From Clostridium collagenovorans DSM 3089 (GTDB taxonomy: Bacteria > Bacillota > Clostridia > Clostridiales > Clostridiaceae), in assembly GCF_900130005.1 (NCBI RefSeq), contig NZ_FQXP01000005.1, forward strand, positions 62,001-126,000: 64,000 nt of DNA, in the 5' to 3' direction. A model generated the notes under the pieces. The model made no database searches. It saw nothing but the letters and a program-made list of their open reading frames with translations, and had not been told where the DNA came from. The translations under genes and the position numbers were made by a program. This document shows positions 27,035 to 36,920 of this stretch, piece by piece. Position 1 is the first letter of the stretch. Every line of letters starts with the position of its first letter.

Positions 27035-27967
27035 CTAATTTTTTGCATCCTTTAATACATCTGCTATTGCTGCAATACTTCCTAAACCTGATAAAGTTTC
27101 ATTTGGAAGTATAAGTTTATTAGCAGGGTTCTTAGCCATTTCTTTAAGAGCTTCAACTTGTTTTAAAGCAATTACTACTTCATTAGTTCCTGACTCTATA
27201 ATTGATTTATTGATTTTTTCAATTGCTTGTGATTCAGCCTCTGCAATAGCAGAAATAGCCTTTGCTTTACCTTCTGCTTCTAGAAGTTGAGATTCTTTTA
27301 AACCTTCTGCTCTTCTAATATTAGCTTCTTTTTCTGCTTCTGCTGTAAGTATCTTAGATTGTTTTACCCCTTCAGCTTTAGCTATTTCACTTTGTTTTAA
27401 ACCTTCTGCTTGAAGGATAATTGCTCTCTTATCTCTTTCAGCTTTCATTTGTTTTTCCATAGCCTCTTGGATTTCACGAGGTGGAATAATATTTTTTATT
27501 TCAACTGAAAGGATCTTTATTCCATAAGCATCTGTTATCTCATCTATAATAGTTAAAAGTTTTGAGTTGATTCTATCTCTTCCTGATAAGACTTCGTCTA
27601 ATGTCATTTCACCAACAATATTTCTCATATTTGTAATTGTAGAATATACAATACCTGATCTAAAGTTTTCAATATTATAAATTGAGTCCTTAGCACTAAC
27701 AACTTTATAGAATATTACATTATCAATTTCTATATTTACGTTGTCCTTAGTAATAACTGTTTGAGGTTCAATATCTAATATTTGTTGTTTTGTTGAAACC
27801 TTTTTTCTAACAAAGTCAGCAAATGGAATAGTAAAGTGCCAACCTGGTTCTAAAATTCTGTGAAACTGACCAAATCTTTCTACAAGATAAACATATCCTG
27901 TATTTACAACTTTGATTGATGATAATACTGCAATAAGAATTACTACAGCAATAATAATAAATATCAT
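27035..27967 (-). CDS. SPFH/band 7 (stomatin-like) membrane protein
   Basis: A 310-residue paraslipin-type protein. Residues 1-18 form one N-terminal TM segment (FIIIAVVILIAVLSSI). The band 7/SPFH domain follows (about 20-180), with VERFGQFHRILEPGWHF, QILDIEPQTVITKDNV and IKNIIPPREIQEAM. A charged coiled coil with repeated AEG-L-K/ES units comes next (LQAEGLKQSEIAKAEGVKQ and similar, residues 190-245). It would form large rings on the membrane and organise membrane microdomains. It is cotranscribed with the NfeD gene 15 bp upstream, the conserved slipin-NfeD pairing. AGGGAGG precedes the ATG. Confidence 0.93.
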   Translation of the reverse strand: MIFIIIAVVILIAVLSSIKVVNTGYVYLVERFGQFHRILEPGWHFTIPFADFVRKKVSTKQQILDIEPQTVITKDNVNIEIDNVIFYKVVSAKDSIYNIENFRSGIVYSTITNMRNIVGEMTLDEVLSGRDRINSKLLTIIDEITDAYGIKILSVEIKNIIPPREIQEAMEKQMKAERDKRAIILQAEGLKQSEIAKAEGVKQSKILTAEAEKEANIRRAEGLKESQLLEAEGKAKAISAIAEAESQAIEKINKSIIESGTNEVVIALKQVEALKEMAKNPANKLILPNETLSGLGSIAAIADVLKDAKN

Positions 27968-27982
27968 TATAAATTCCTCCCT

Positions 27983-28414
27983 TTATTTTTCTATAGCAAC
28001 TAAAAATTTTGTCCCTCTTAATTCTAAAATCTTAAATTTGTCACCTTGTTTTATAACTTCACCTTCATTTAAAACTGTCCAGTAGATACCCTCTATTTTC
28101 ACAGTCTCCTTTGTTTCAATGTCCTTTTCAGCTACATAAACTCTTCCTATATATTCTTGCTCTTGAGTTTTAGTAACCTTAACTGTTTTCTTTATGGCAT
28201 CCTTAACCAATGGATAAGCTACTGCTATTAATACTGTGCTTAAAATTATAAATAATATAATTTGTGCTGCAGTACTTAAACCAAACAACATAGCAATTAT
28301 TGCAACAATCGCTGATAAAGTGAACCATATGAAAAAAAAGTTACTACTTAGTACATCTAAGGCTATTCCAGCAACAGCTATAACTATCCATACTGTCATC
28401 ATTGTCCAATCCAT
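27983..28414 (-). CDS. NfeD family protein
   Basis: A 143-residue short NfeD protein. Three hydrophobic segments (about 5-23, 28-46, 50-70) are followed by the C-terminal OB-fold domain (about 85-143: EYIGRVYVAEKDI, IEGIYWTVLNEGEVIKQGDKF). Short NfeD proteins pair with stomatin-like proteins, and the gene directly precedes one here. No ClpP-like protease domain is present, unlike long NfeD. AAGGGGGTG precedes the ATG. It is the first gene of the two-gene operon. Confidence 0.9.
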   Translation of the reverse strand: MDWTMMTVWIVIAVAGIALDVLSSNFFFIWFTLSAIVAIIAMLFGLSTAAQIILFIILSTVLIAVAYPLVKDAIKKTVKVTKTQEQEYIGRVYVAEKDIETKETVKIEGIYWTVLNEGEVIKQGDKFKILELRGTKFLVAIEK

Positions 28415-28919
28415 CTTACATACACCCCCTTAAAATTTCTTTAATGTTATTTCCCTTCTATTATCTATGATATTTCTACCAATAATATTAAATACTACTT
28501 TTTCACATTTCTTTTCTACTTTTTTCAGAAAATCCTATATCACAATAAGTCTTTTATAAAATATTTTAAAAATTCTTATTTGTTAAATCTTGATATCATT
28601 ATATCATATTTAAAACTATAATCAATACTATTTTATAACTTTTTAAAAGTTTTTTAAAACCATATTATAAGTTGATACTCACTTTGTTTTTATCATTGTT
28701 TTTCAAATTTCTACATGCTATAATTTAATAGAATATTTTTACAATAAGAGTATAAATATTTTTCCCTTGGGAACATTTAATTATAAATTATGAATTTTAA
28801 TTTTATAAAAATAGAACTAGTTTATATTTAAATATATAATGAAGCTAGTGCAATGATTTCCCTTATAAAACTATGAAAATGATTATGGTATTACTAATTA
28901 GTGAAAGGTTGTGTAAAAA
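28415..28919. other. Divergent intergenic region, 505 bp
   Basis: AT-rich spacer between the NfeD operon (leftward) and nadE (rightward). A palindromic ACTAATTAGT lies just before the nadE ribosome binding site. No gene or known riboswitch is recognisable. Confidence 0.5.
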
Positions 28920-30827
28920 TTGAAACTTGGTTTTATAAAAGTTTCAGCTGCTTGTCCCGTTACTAATGTAGCTGATGTAAACTTTAACCTTAATAAAATA
29001 AAAGAGTGTATTTCCATAGCTTTAAATGAGAACTCCAAATTTATACAGTTACCAGAACTAGCTATAACCTCTTACACCTGTGCAGATTTATTTTTAAATA
29101 AAAGATTACTAGATAAATCTCAAGATGCTATAGAGGATCTTTGTAATTTTTCTAAAAACAAAGATATACTTATTAGTGTAGGTGTTCCCTTATTACATAA
29201 TAATTCTCTATATAATTGCTTATTCCTTCTTTTCAACGGCAATATTCTTGGAATTGTTCCAAAAAACTTCATTCCAAACTATAGCGAATTTTACGAAAAA
29301 AGATGGTTTACCCCTGGAATAAACCTTAAAAATCAACATATTAATTTTGGCAACCATAAAAATATACCTTTTGGAAGCAAATTTATATTTTCAAGCGGAA
29401 TTGCAAAGTTTGGCTTTGAAGTTTGTGAAGATTTATGGACTACTATTCCTCCTAGCAGTTACTTAGCTTTAGCTGGTGCAAATATTATAGGTAACGGCTC
29501 TGCTTCAAATGAACTTGTTTCTAAAGCAAATTATAGAAGATCTATAATTAATGGGCAAAGTGCTAGAGCATTATGTGCCTATGTATACTCATCTTCAGGA
29601 GTTTTTGAATCTTCTACAGATGTACTTTTCAGTGGTCATTTATTAATTTCTGAAAATGGCTCTACTCTTGTAGAAAATAATAGATTTCAAAGAGAAAATG
29701 AGGTAATTACAAATATTATAGATTTAGATAAATTAAATGCTGAAAGGTTAAGAAATATAAGTTTTAGAGATGCTTCTCTTAATTTAATGGATTTTGAAGA
29801 AATTAATTTTTCATTTTCAAATGATAATATAGGAGAATTTAATCGCATTATAAATAAACATCCATTTATTCCCTATGGAGAAGATAAGAGAGAGGAAACT
29901 TGCAAAGAGATTTTTAATATTCAATCCGCAGCCTTGGCTAAACGTTTAGAACACACTAATACTAAAAAGGTTGTTATAGGTATCTCTGGTGGCCTTGACT
30001 CTACTCTAGCCTTCTTAGTTTTAGTTAAAACCTTTAAACTTTTAAATTTACCTTTACATAATATAGTTACAGTAACTATGCCTGGTTTTGGTACTACTGA
30101 TAGAACTTATGTAAACGCCGTAAATTTATGTAAACTTTTAAATACAGACTTAAGAGAAATAAATATTGTTGAAGCTGCCCTTCAACATTTTAAAGATATA
30201 AATCATGACCCTAATGTCCATGACATAACTTATGAAAATGTTCAAGCAAGGGAAAGAACTCAAATACTTATGGATATAGCTAATAAGGAAGGTGGATTAT
30301 CTATAGGTACAGGTGACTTATCTGAAATTGCTTTAGGTTGGAGTACATATAATGGAGATCATATGTCTATGTATTCAGTAAACTGCTCTATTCCTAAAAC
30401 TCTTATAAGATACTTAGTAAAATATGTTGCTGAGAATGAAGTTAATTCTGAAGTATCAGATATATTATTAGATATCTTAGATACTCCAGTTAGTCCAGAG
30501 TTATTACCTAAAAATGAAAAAGGTGAAATCACTCAAAAAACTGAGGATTTAGTTGGACCTTATGAACTACATGACTTTTTCTTGTATTATTTTATGAAAC
30601 AAGGTGCTTCTAAGGAAAAACTTTTCTTCTTAGCTAAAACGGCCTTTAAAAATGATTACACTGAAGAGACTATTGAAAAATGGTTAAATAAATTTATTAC
30701 TAGATTTATTACTCAACAATTTAAACGTTCTGCTATTCCAGATGGACCAAAGGTTGGAACAATAAGTTTATCACCTAGAGGTGACTTAAGAATGTCCTCT
30801 GATACTAGTTTCAATTCTTTTATTTAA
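28920..30827 (+). CDS. nadE: Glutamine-dependent NAD+ synthetase
   Basis: Converts nicotinic acid adenine dinucleotide to NAD+ with ATP and glutamine. The 635-residue two-domain form is seen here. The N-terminal nitrilase-like glutaminase (1-280) has its triad: Glu in LPELAITSYTC (about 47), Lys in VPKNFIPNYSEFYEKRWF and Cys in FEVCEDLW (about 175). The synthetase domain (about 330-635) carries the ATP P-loop ISGGLDSTLAF near 361, then STGDLSEIALGW as TGDLSEIALGWSTY and a DILDTPVSPELLP segment. The start is TTG, preceded by GAAAGG at an 11-nt spacing. Confidence 0.95.
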   Translation: MKLGFIKVSAACPVTNVADVNFNLNKIKECISIALNENSKFIQLPELAITSYTCADLFLNKRLLDKSQDAIEDLCNFSKNKDILISVGVPLLHNNSLYNCLFLLFNGNILGIVPKNFIPNYSEFYEKRWFTPGINLKNQHINFGNHKNIPFGSKFIFSSGIAKFGFEVCEDLWTTIPPSSYLALAGANIIGNGSASNELVSKANYRRSIINGQSARALCAYVYSSSGVFESSTDVLFSGHLLISENGSTLVENNRFQRENEVITNIIDLDKLNAERLRNISFRDASLNLMDFEEINFSFSNDNIGEFNRIINKHPFIPYGEDKREETCKEIFNIQSAALAKRLEHTNTKKVVIGISGGLDSTLAFLVLVKTFKLLNLPLHNIVTVTMPGFGTTDRTYVNAVNLCKLLNTDLREINIVEAALQHFKDINHDPNVHDITYENVQARERTQILMDIANKEGGLSIGTGDLSEIALGWSTYNGDHMSMYSVNCSIPKTLIRYLVKYVAENEVNSEVSDILLDILDTPVSPELLPKNEKGEITQKTEDLVGPYELHDFFLYYFMKQGASKEKLFFLAKTAFKNDYTEETIEKWLNKFITRFITQQFKRSAIPDGPKVGTISLSPRGDLRMSSDTSFNSFI

Positions 30828-30861
30828 TAAATTTAACAATTAGACATAATTATTTCTTTAC

Positions 30862-30897
30862 AGGATGAATATACTTTTAATATTCATCCTTTTTTTA
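30862..30897 (+). terminator. Terminator of nadE
   Basis: AGGATGAATAT / ATATTCATCCT with a 7-nt loop and a run of seven T, 35 nt after the stop. Confidence 0.9.
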
Positions 30898-30958
30898 TAT
30901 AAAACTCATTAACTGTAATTTTATTTTTATTATTGGATAAATTAATATAGATTAAAAC

Positions 30959-30988
30959 TTTAAAAAGTTTATAATATGATTATATAAT
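30959..30988 (+). promoter_or_regulatory. Candidate promoter of the P-type ATPase gene
   Basis: TTTAAA, 18 nt, TATAAT, about 45 nt before the ATG. The box choice is tentative in this AT-rich spacer. Confidence 0.4.
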
Positions 30989-31033
30989 GGTATATTTTTA
31001 ATTTTTTTATATTTTTTAGGAAGAGGTGATATT

Positions 31034-33709
31034 ATGTGGTTTAGTAAAAAGTCCGAAGATATTATAGTAGAACTTTCAACTAATCCAGTAGAAGGACTAA
31101 GTTCTAGTGAAGTAGAAAGAAGAAAAGCCCAATACGGATTAAATAAGTTAGAGGGTAAAAAAGGTAAAACCTTAATCCAACTTTTCTTTGCACAATTAAA
31201 TGATATTTTGATTTATGTTTTAATTGCTGCTGCTTTAATCTCTGGATTCTTAGGAGAAATTTCTGATGCTATAATTATTGGAATAGTAATACTTATTAAT
31301 GCTATTGTTGGTATTGTTCAAGAGTCTAAAGCTGAAAAAGCCTTAGATGCCCTAAAACAACTTTCTACTCCTAAAACCATAGTTAAAAGAGATGGTCAAT
31401 TAGTGGAAATCCCCTCCGAGGAGGTTGTACCAGGTGATATTATAGTAATTGATGCTGGTAGATATATTCCTTGTGATATTAGATTATTTGAAACTGCAAA
31501 CTTAAAAGTAGAAGAATCTGCTCTTACTGGGGAATCAGTGCCTGTAGATAAAGATGCGGAAATGGTTTTAGATGCACCTGATACTGCTTTAGGTGATCAA
31601 AAAAACATGGCCTTTTCATCAACTCTAGCAACCTATGGTAGAGGTGTTGGTATAGCTGTTGCTACTGGTATGAACACAGAAATAGGAAAAATAGCAAAAA
31701 TGCTTAACGAAGACGAGGATAGTAAAACTCCTCTTCAAATTAAACTTGCTGAATTAGGTAAAACACTTAGTATAGGTGCTATTATAATTTGTGCTGTTAT
31801 GTTCTTGGTTGGTTTTTTACAAAAGAGAAATTTACTTGATATGTTCATGTCCTCCATTAGTTTAGCCGTTGCTGCTATACCTGAAGGATTACCTGCTATT
31901 GTTACTATAGTTTTAGCAATGGGTGTTCAAAGAATGATAAAGCAAAATGCCATTATCAGAAAACTTCCTGCTGTTGAAACCCTTGGTTCTGTAAATATAA
32001 TTTGTTCAGATAAAACTGGTACTTTAACTCAAAATAAAATGACTGTAACAAAATTTTATTGTAATAAAGAGTTAAAAACTATAGATGATTTAAATATAGA
32101 AAATTCATCTGAAAAATTACTTATTGAAAATTTAGTTTTATGTAATGATGCTACTTTTTCTGAAACCTCCAGAACTGGAGACCCTACTGAAATAGCTTTG
32201 GTAGAAGCTGGAATAAAGTTTAACTTATTTAAAGATGAACTTGAAGCCTCTCACAAGAGAGTTAATGAAATTCCTTTTGACTCTGATAGAAAGCTAATGT
32301 CAACAGTAAACACTTATGATAATAAATTTATTGTGATGACAAAGGGTGCCCTTGATAATATGCTTACAATCTGTACAAAAATATATGAAAATGGGCAAGT
32401 AATTCCTCTTACACAGGAAATGAAAAACACTATTTTAGATGAGTCTTATAAAATGTCTGATGATGCCTTAAGGGTACTAGGAGCTGCTTTTAAAGAAACT
32501 CCTAATACTAATGTAGAAATATCTACTCTTGAAAATGATTTAATTTTCATTGGTATGATTGGAATGATAGATCCTCCTAGATTAGAAGTTAAGGACTCTA
32601 TTTCCTTATGTAAAAACTCTGGTATCAAAACTATAATGATAACAGGTGATCATAAAAATACTGCCTTTGCTATTGCTAAGGAACTAGAAATTGCAGAGGA
32701 TATTAGTCAAGTAATGTCTGGTCAAGAATTAGATAAATTAAATGATGAAGAATTGAGCGAAAAAGTTAAACATTTAAGAGTTTTCGCTAGAGTTTCCCCT
32801 GAACACAAAGTTAAAATAGTAAAAGCCTTTAAGAGTCATGGCAATATAGTTTCTATGACTGGAGATGGTGTAAATGATGCTCCTTCCCTTAAGGCAGCAG
32901 ATATTGGTGTAGCTATGGGGATAACTGGTACAGATGTTGCAAAGGGCGCTTCAGATATGATATTAACTGATGATAACTTTTCAACAATTGTATCTGCTAT
33001 TAAAGAAGGTAGAAATATCTTTAATAATATAAAGAAATCTGTTATATTCCTATTATCTTGTAACCTAGGTGAAATAATAGCATTATTCTTTGCTATTTTA
33101 TTAGGCTGGGCAACACCACTTAAACCTATTCACATTTTATGGGTTAACTTAATTACAGATACACTACCTGCTTTATCTTTAGGTGTTGATCCTGGTGATC
33201 CTGATATTATGAAAAATAAACCTAGAAGTCCTAAGGATAGTATTTTTAAGAATTCTGTAGGAAGCCTTATTTTTAATGGATTGCTTATTGGATTATTAAC
33301 TTTAGCAGCCTTTATTGTAGGAATTAAAATTCATACTGGCAGCACTAGTTTATTCCCATTGTATCCTAGCAATTTAACAGAGGATGCTTTAATTTATGCT
33401 AGAACTATGGCATTTATAGTATTGAGTGTATCTCAATTAATTCACTCACTTAATATGAGAAGCGAAGATAAATCAATCTTCTCCTTAGGATTGTTTACAA
33501 ATAAATTCTTAATAGGCTCTATTGTTTTAGGTATTCTTATTCAAGATTTAATAATAACAATACCTTTCCTTGCTAATATATTTAACGTAATTAACCTTAC
33601 AGGAACTGATTGGTTAGTAGTTACTGTATTAAGCTTAATTCCGTTAATAGCAAATGAAATAATAAAAATCTTTAAAAGAATGAGTAATTCTAAAAAAGAA
33701 ATAGCATAA
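31034..33709 (+). CDS. Calcium-transporting P-type ATPase (type IIA-like)
   Basis: An 891-residue membrane pump with about ten TM helices. Actuator motif LTGESVPV near 160. Phosphorylation site SDKTGTLTQ with D326. Nucleotide-binding KGALDNML, then TGDHKNTA and hinge MTGDGVNDAPSLK near 615. The Ca2+ site residues of SERCA are retained: VAAIPEGLP in M4, NLGEIIALF in M5 and HILWVNLITDTLPALSLG in M6, including the Asn-x-x-Thr-Asp set, so Ca2+ export is more likely than Mn2+ or Na+. AGGAAGAGGTGAT precedes the ATG. It is monocistronic, between the nadE terminator and palindrome B. Confidence 0.92.
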   Translation: MWFSKKSEDIIVELSTNPVEGLSSSEVERRKAQYGLNKLEGKKGKTLIQLFFAQLNDILIYVLIAAALISGFLGEISDAIIIGIVILINAIVGIVQESKAEKALDALKQLSTPKTIVKRDGQLVEIPSEEVVPGDIIVIDAGRYIPCDIRLFETANLKVEESALTGESVPVDKDAEMVLDAPDTALGDQKNMAFSSTLATYGRGVGIAVATGMNTEIGKIAKMLNEDEDSKTPLQIKLAELGKTLSIGAIIICAVMFLVGFLQKRNLLDMFMSSISLAVAAIPEGLPAIVTIVLAMGVQRMIKQNAIIRKLPAVETLGSVNIICSDKTGTLTQNKMTVTKFYCNKELKTIDDLNIENSSEKLLIENLVLCNDATFSETSRTGDPTEIALVEAGIKFNLFKDELEASHKRVNEIPFDSDRKLMSTVNTYDNKFIVMTKGALDNMLTICTKIYENGQVIPLTQEMKNTILDESYKMSDDALRVLGAAFKETPNTNVEISTLENDLIFIGMIGMIDPPRLEVKDSISLCKNSGIKTIMITGDHKNTAFAIAKELEIAEDISQVMSGQELDKLNDEELSEKVKHLRVFARVSPEHKVKIVKAFKSHGNIVSMTGDGVNDAPSLKAADIGVAMGITGTDVAKGASDMILTDDNFSTIVSAIKEGRNIFNNIKKSVIFLLSCNLGEIIALFFAILLGWATPLKPIHILWVNLITDTLPALSLGVDPGDPDIMKNKPRSPKDSIFKNSVGSLIFNGLLIGLLTLAAFIVGIKIHTGSTSLFPLYPSNLTEDALIYARTMAFIVLSVSQLIHSLNMRSEDKSIFSLGLFTNKFLIGSIVLGILIQDLIITIPFLANIFNVINLTGTDWLVVTVLSLIPLIANEIIKIFKRMSNSKKEIA

Positions 33710-33815
33710 AAAAGGCTGTAGCACTAAAATAAATATGTCAACAGATTATACTTGTGATTAACTCAGAAATATAATCTGTTGCACATAAATTTATTAATGC
33801 TACAGCTTTTTATTT
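33709..33815. repeat. Nested palindrome between convergent genes (element B)
   Basis: Outer arms GGCTGTAGCA (33714-33723) and TGCTACAGC (33798-33806) with A- and T-runs outside. The inner perfect 12-bp stem is CAACAGATTATA / TATAATCTGTTG (33739-33750 and 33770-33781). AATAAAT / ATTTATT patches pair between them. It starts at the ATPase stop codon and, with its T-run, probably ends that transcript. The arms match elements A (5256) and C (57906), but the inner hairpin does not. Confidence 0.65.
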
Positions 33816-33846
33816 TTATAATTTATGAAGTAATGTATTCTCAAGC

Positions 33847-34704
33847 TTACTTTTCATCTTGATTTTCTTTTAAGTAAGTACCCTTTTCATTTTGATCAAT
33901 TAGTCCCTTTTTCATTAAACCACCTAAAGCTCTTTTAAAGGCATTTTTACTTGTACTAAACACATCCTTAACTACCTCTGGACTTGTTTTGTCTCCGTAA
34001 ATCATCTTTCCTTCATTTCTCTTTAAGAACTCCATGATTTGTTCTTCAACATCATTCATTTCATCTAATTTCTTTTTTCTAGTGCTTAAGCTTATTTTAC
34101 CATCATCTAAATATCCAGTAACTCTAGCATTTATAACCTCTCCTGGTCTTACAGCTCTATATATTTCTCTTTTAAATATAACAGCTCTATAAAGATTATC
34201 TACTGCAACCATAAGGTTTCCTGTCTTTTGAATTCCATATACTAAAGCTTCTACTTCATCACCTATTTTATAAGTATTAGTATGATGTAAATGCTTATCT
34301 ACATAAGTTGTAGCAGCAAGTCTATCAGTTTTATCTAGATATATGTAAAATAAATATGATTTACCTACCTCTAATGTGTAAGCAATCTCTTTAAAAGGAA
34401 CTAATAAATCTCTTTCTAATCCAAAATTTATAAAATATCCTATTCTTGTAGAATCTACAACTTCTAATAAAGCAACATCTCCTACCTTTGCTAAAGGTTT
34501 TTGTAAAGTTGCAATTATTCTATCTTGAGAGTCTTTATAAATAAAAGCTTCAATCTCTGATCCAACTTCTATTTCCTCTTCTAAAGCACTTTTGTTTGGT
34601 AATAAAATATCATCACCTGTTTTTCCTGTGCCTGCATCTAAATAATATCCAAATTCAGCCTTTCTAGCTACTTTTAATGTATTGAAATCTCCTATATTTA
34701 TCAT
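33847..34704 (-). CDS. cvfB: CvfB-like S1 RNA-binding protein
   Basis: A 285-residue cytoplasmic protein with S1/OB domains in series, followed by a winged helix. Domain 1 (about 1-65) has ARKAEFGYYLDAG, domain 2 (about 70-135) has LLEVVDSTRIGYFINFGLERDLLVPFKEI as a typical S1 strand set, and domain 3 (about 145-210) has KIGDEVEALVYGIQKTGNLMVAV. The C-terminal 60 residues (VKDVFSTSKNAFKRALGGLMKKGLI) form a winged helix. This is the architecture of CvfB (YitL), an RNA-binding regulator of virulence factors in staphylococci; its role in clostridia is not established. AAGGAG precedes the ATG. Confidence 0.88.
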   Translation of the reverse strand: MINIGDFNTLKVARKAEFGYYLDAGTGKTGDDILLPNKSALEEEIEVGSEIEAFIYKDSQDRIIATLQKPLAKVGDVALLEVVDSTRIGYFINFGLERDLLVPFKEIAYTLEVGKSYLFYIYLDKTDRLAATTYVDKHLHHTNTYKIGDEVEALVYGIQKTGNLMVAVDNLYRAVIFKREIYRAVRPGEVINARVTGYLDDGKISLSTRKKKLDEMNDVEEQIMEFLKRNEGKMIYGDKTSPEVVKDVFSTSKNAFKRALGGLMKKGLIDQNEKGTYLKENQDEK

Positions 34705-34925
34705 TATTTTCTCCTTACTAGCTTTACTAAAAGAAAACCTTTAATAAAGACTTTTATAATACTGTTCTTTAAGTCCTAAATAAAATTACTATATTTCCAT
34801 AGTACATTTCTCTTCTTACATATTAATAAGTATAATATTACACTAAATTTACTGTCATGGGAATACTGTACCATGTATACTGTAGTGTAAAACATTAATA
34901 TTATTGCCCTTATACACAAAAAACT

Positions 34926-34962
34926 TACAAAAATCGTTACACCATATAAAGTATAACGATTT
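34926..34962 (-). terminator. Probable terminator of the fRMsr gene
   Basis: AAAATCGTTA and TAACGATTTT pair around a loop of about 13 nt, with further T-runs beyond on the minus strand. It is located 23 nt after the stop. Confidence 0.6.
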
Positions 34963-34984
34963 TGAAGAATATTTCTTACTCAAA

Positions 34985-35488
34985 CTACTTACTAATCTCT
35001 TTAAAATCTATATATTCTACTAATAATTCTACAAATTTAATTAGATATTTTTCCTCTAATTCTGTAAATCTAGAAAGTTTCGGACTATCTATATCTAAAA
35101 CTCCATAAACCACATCATTTTGAATTATCGGAATTACAATTTCAGATTTAGATGCACAATCGCAAGCTATATGTCCAGGAAACTCATGAACATTTTCCAC
35201 TCTATAAATTTTTTTATTAGCTACAGCTGAACCACATACTCCATTGCCAACCTTTATACGATTACAAGCTGGAAGCCCTTGAAAAGGTCCTAAAACTAAT
35301 TCTTCATTTCTCATAAAATAAAAACCAGCCCAGTTTATATCATGAAAAATAACATTTATAATAGCTGAAGCATTACTTAAATTAGCTAAAGCATCTTTTT
35401 CTGATGAAAGTTGTGATTGTAATAAATTATTCATGTATCTATATTTTTGTTCAATAGTCATCTTTTCTATTCCATTTAACTTAAACAT
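34985..35488 (-). CDS. msrC: Free methionine-(R)-sulfoxide reductase, GAF domain
   Basis: A 167-residue single GAF domain that reduces free Met-R-sulfoxide. The three family cysteines are present: LPACNRI (about 95), GVCGSA (about 105) and HIACDCAS (about 131). The downstream SEIVIPIIQNDVVYGVLDIDSP and FTELEEKYL complete the fRMsr pattern. WAGFYF near 56 is also typical. TTTGGAGGGG precedes the ATG. It stands alone between terminators and most likely belongs to oxidative damage repair in this anaerobe. Confidence 0.92.
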   Translation of the reverse strand: MFKLNGIEKMTIEQKYRYMNNLLQSQLSSEKDALANLSNASAIINVIFHDINWAGFYFMRNEELVLGPFQGLPACNRIKVGNGVCGSAVANKKIYRVENVHEFPGHIACDCASKSEIVIPIIQNDVVYGVLDIDSPKLSRFTELEEKYLIKFVELLVEYIDFKEISK

Positions 35489-35677
35489 TTAATCCCCTCC
35501 AAAGTTTAATTATTAAATATACATTTCCCCCACAAGGATAATCTATGTAAATAATATATAGTATCCTTGTAGGTGTCAATAAATATTTAGTATTAAAATC
35601 TTTCCATTTAATTATTTATATTTATTTAATAGTTAAATGGAAAGATACTAAAAATCACTTTTAAAAGCACACATTTA

Positions 35678-36844
35678 CTATTCTTTTAAAAGCTTTGGAG
35701 CTAATCCTTTTATTGCTATAGCCCCTAAGGGTGCAGTTATTATAATTGCCATAACCGCTACAGCTAAAATTAATTCTCCAGATGCTACCCCACTAGCTAA
35801 GGGAACTGCCCCTAATGCTGCTTGCACTGTAGCCTTAGGGGTATATGCTATTACAGTAAATAACTTTTCTTTTCTATTTAAATTAGAACCAAGCAATGCT
35901 ATGATAACCCCTATAGATCTTCCAATAAGTCCTATTGCTATTATTGCTATTCCAAAAGCACCCGCCCCAAAGGCTACCTTTACATTTACTGCAGCTCCTA
36001 TTAAAACAAATAAGAATATTTGAGCTATAAACCATAGCTTGCTTAATGAACTTTCTATAAGCTTTGCCTTTTCCTCACTTTTTTCTAAAATCATAAATCC
36101 TAATGTCATAACTCCTAATAACCCTGAAACATTAATAAGGTTGCCTATTACATAAATTAAAAATCCCATACTTACTAATAAAAATGTTTCTTCTAAAATA
36201 GAAAATTTGAACTTCTTAAATACTTTAACTATAATGATTCCAATTATTAATCCTAGTACTATTCCACCTATTATTTCAATAGGTATTCCTATTAATTCTT
36301 TTCCAATAGATACTTCTCCTGATGTTGATAATCCTAGAAATACCGTAAAAATTGTGATTGAAAATATATCATCTATTGATGAACCAGCTAAAATTATTGT
36401 AGCTATACCTCTTTTCTCACCTAAACCTTGCTCCTTCATAGAAATCATAGCTGGCACTATAACTGCTGGAGATACTGCTGCTAAGATAAAACCTAAAATG
36501 CCAGCTTCATATAGGGGCATATTGAAAAGAAAGTGACCTACTAAGGTTATTACAGCCCCCTCTAATAAGCATGGAATAAAACTCATTTTTAAAGCCGTTA
36601 CTCCCACCTTCTTTAAAACTTCCTTATTGATTCCTAATCCTGCTCTTAATAAAATAAGAATTAGAGCCATATTTCTAATATCCGTAGATATACTTAAAAA
36701 TTCCTCGCTTAATAAGTTTCCTACATAAGGTCCTATTACAACTCCAACTAAAATCATACCAAGTAATCCAGGTAGTCTTAATTTAGTAAATAATTTATTT
36801 GCTAAGATACCTAATAATAAAACTAATAAAATACTAAAAATCAT
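35678..36844 (-). CDS. Cation/proton antiporter (CPA family) under a fluoride riboswitch
   Basis: A 388-residue protein with about twelve hydrophobic segments and the monovalent cation:proton antiporter fold. The early helix LLGMILVGVVIGPYVG, a discontinuous-helix region AGSSIDDIFSITIF (about 150-165, with the conserved Asp pair) and the late TPKATVQAALGA (about 340) are all present. GGAGGAAG precedes the ATG. The 5' leader is a fluoride (crcB-type) riboswitch, so expression should rise with fluoride. Antiporters of this type are among the known genes of that regulon, and may help export fluoride or restore pH and ion balance. Confidence 0.88.
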   Translation of the reverse strand: MIFSILLVLLLGILANKLFTKLRLPGLLGMILVGVVIGPYVGNLLSEEFLSISTDIRNMALILILLRAGLGINKEVLKKVGVTALKMSFIPCLLEGAVITLVGHFLFNMPLYEAGILGFILAAVSPAVIVPAMISMKEQGLGEKRGIATIILAGSSIDDIFSITIFTVFLGLSTSGEVSIGKELIGIPIEIIGGIVLGLIIGIIIVKVFKKFKFSILEETFLLVSMGFLIYVIGNLINVSGLLGVMTLGFMILEKSEEKAKLIESSLSKLWFIAQIFLFVLIGAAVNVKVAFGAGAFGIAIIAIGLIGRSIGVIIALLGSNLNRKEKLFTVIAYTPKATVQAALGAVPLASGVASGELILAVAVMAIIITAPLGAIAIKGLAPKLLKE

Positions 36845-36920
36845 TTTTTTCTTCCTCCATAATCTATTTATATAACTTTAAAAACTAAATAAATGCATAA
36901 AAAAATCAAACTCAAAAAGC

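Noticed and set aside
33709..33815. Insertion sequence remnant
   Set aside because: No transposase fragment or clear target duplication; kept as a palindromic repeat of unknown origin.
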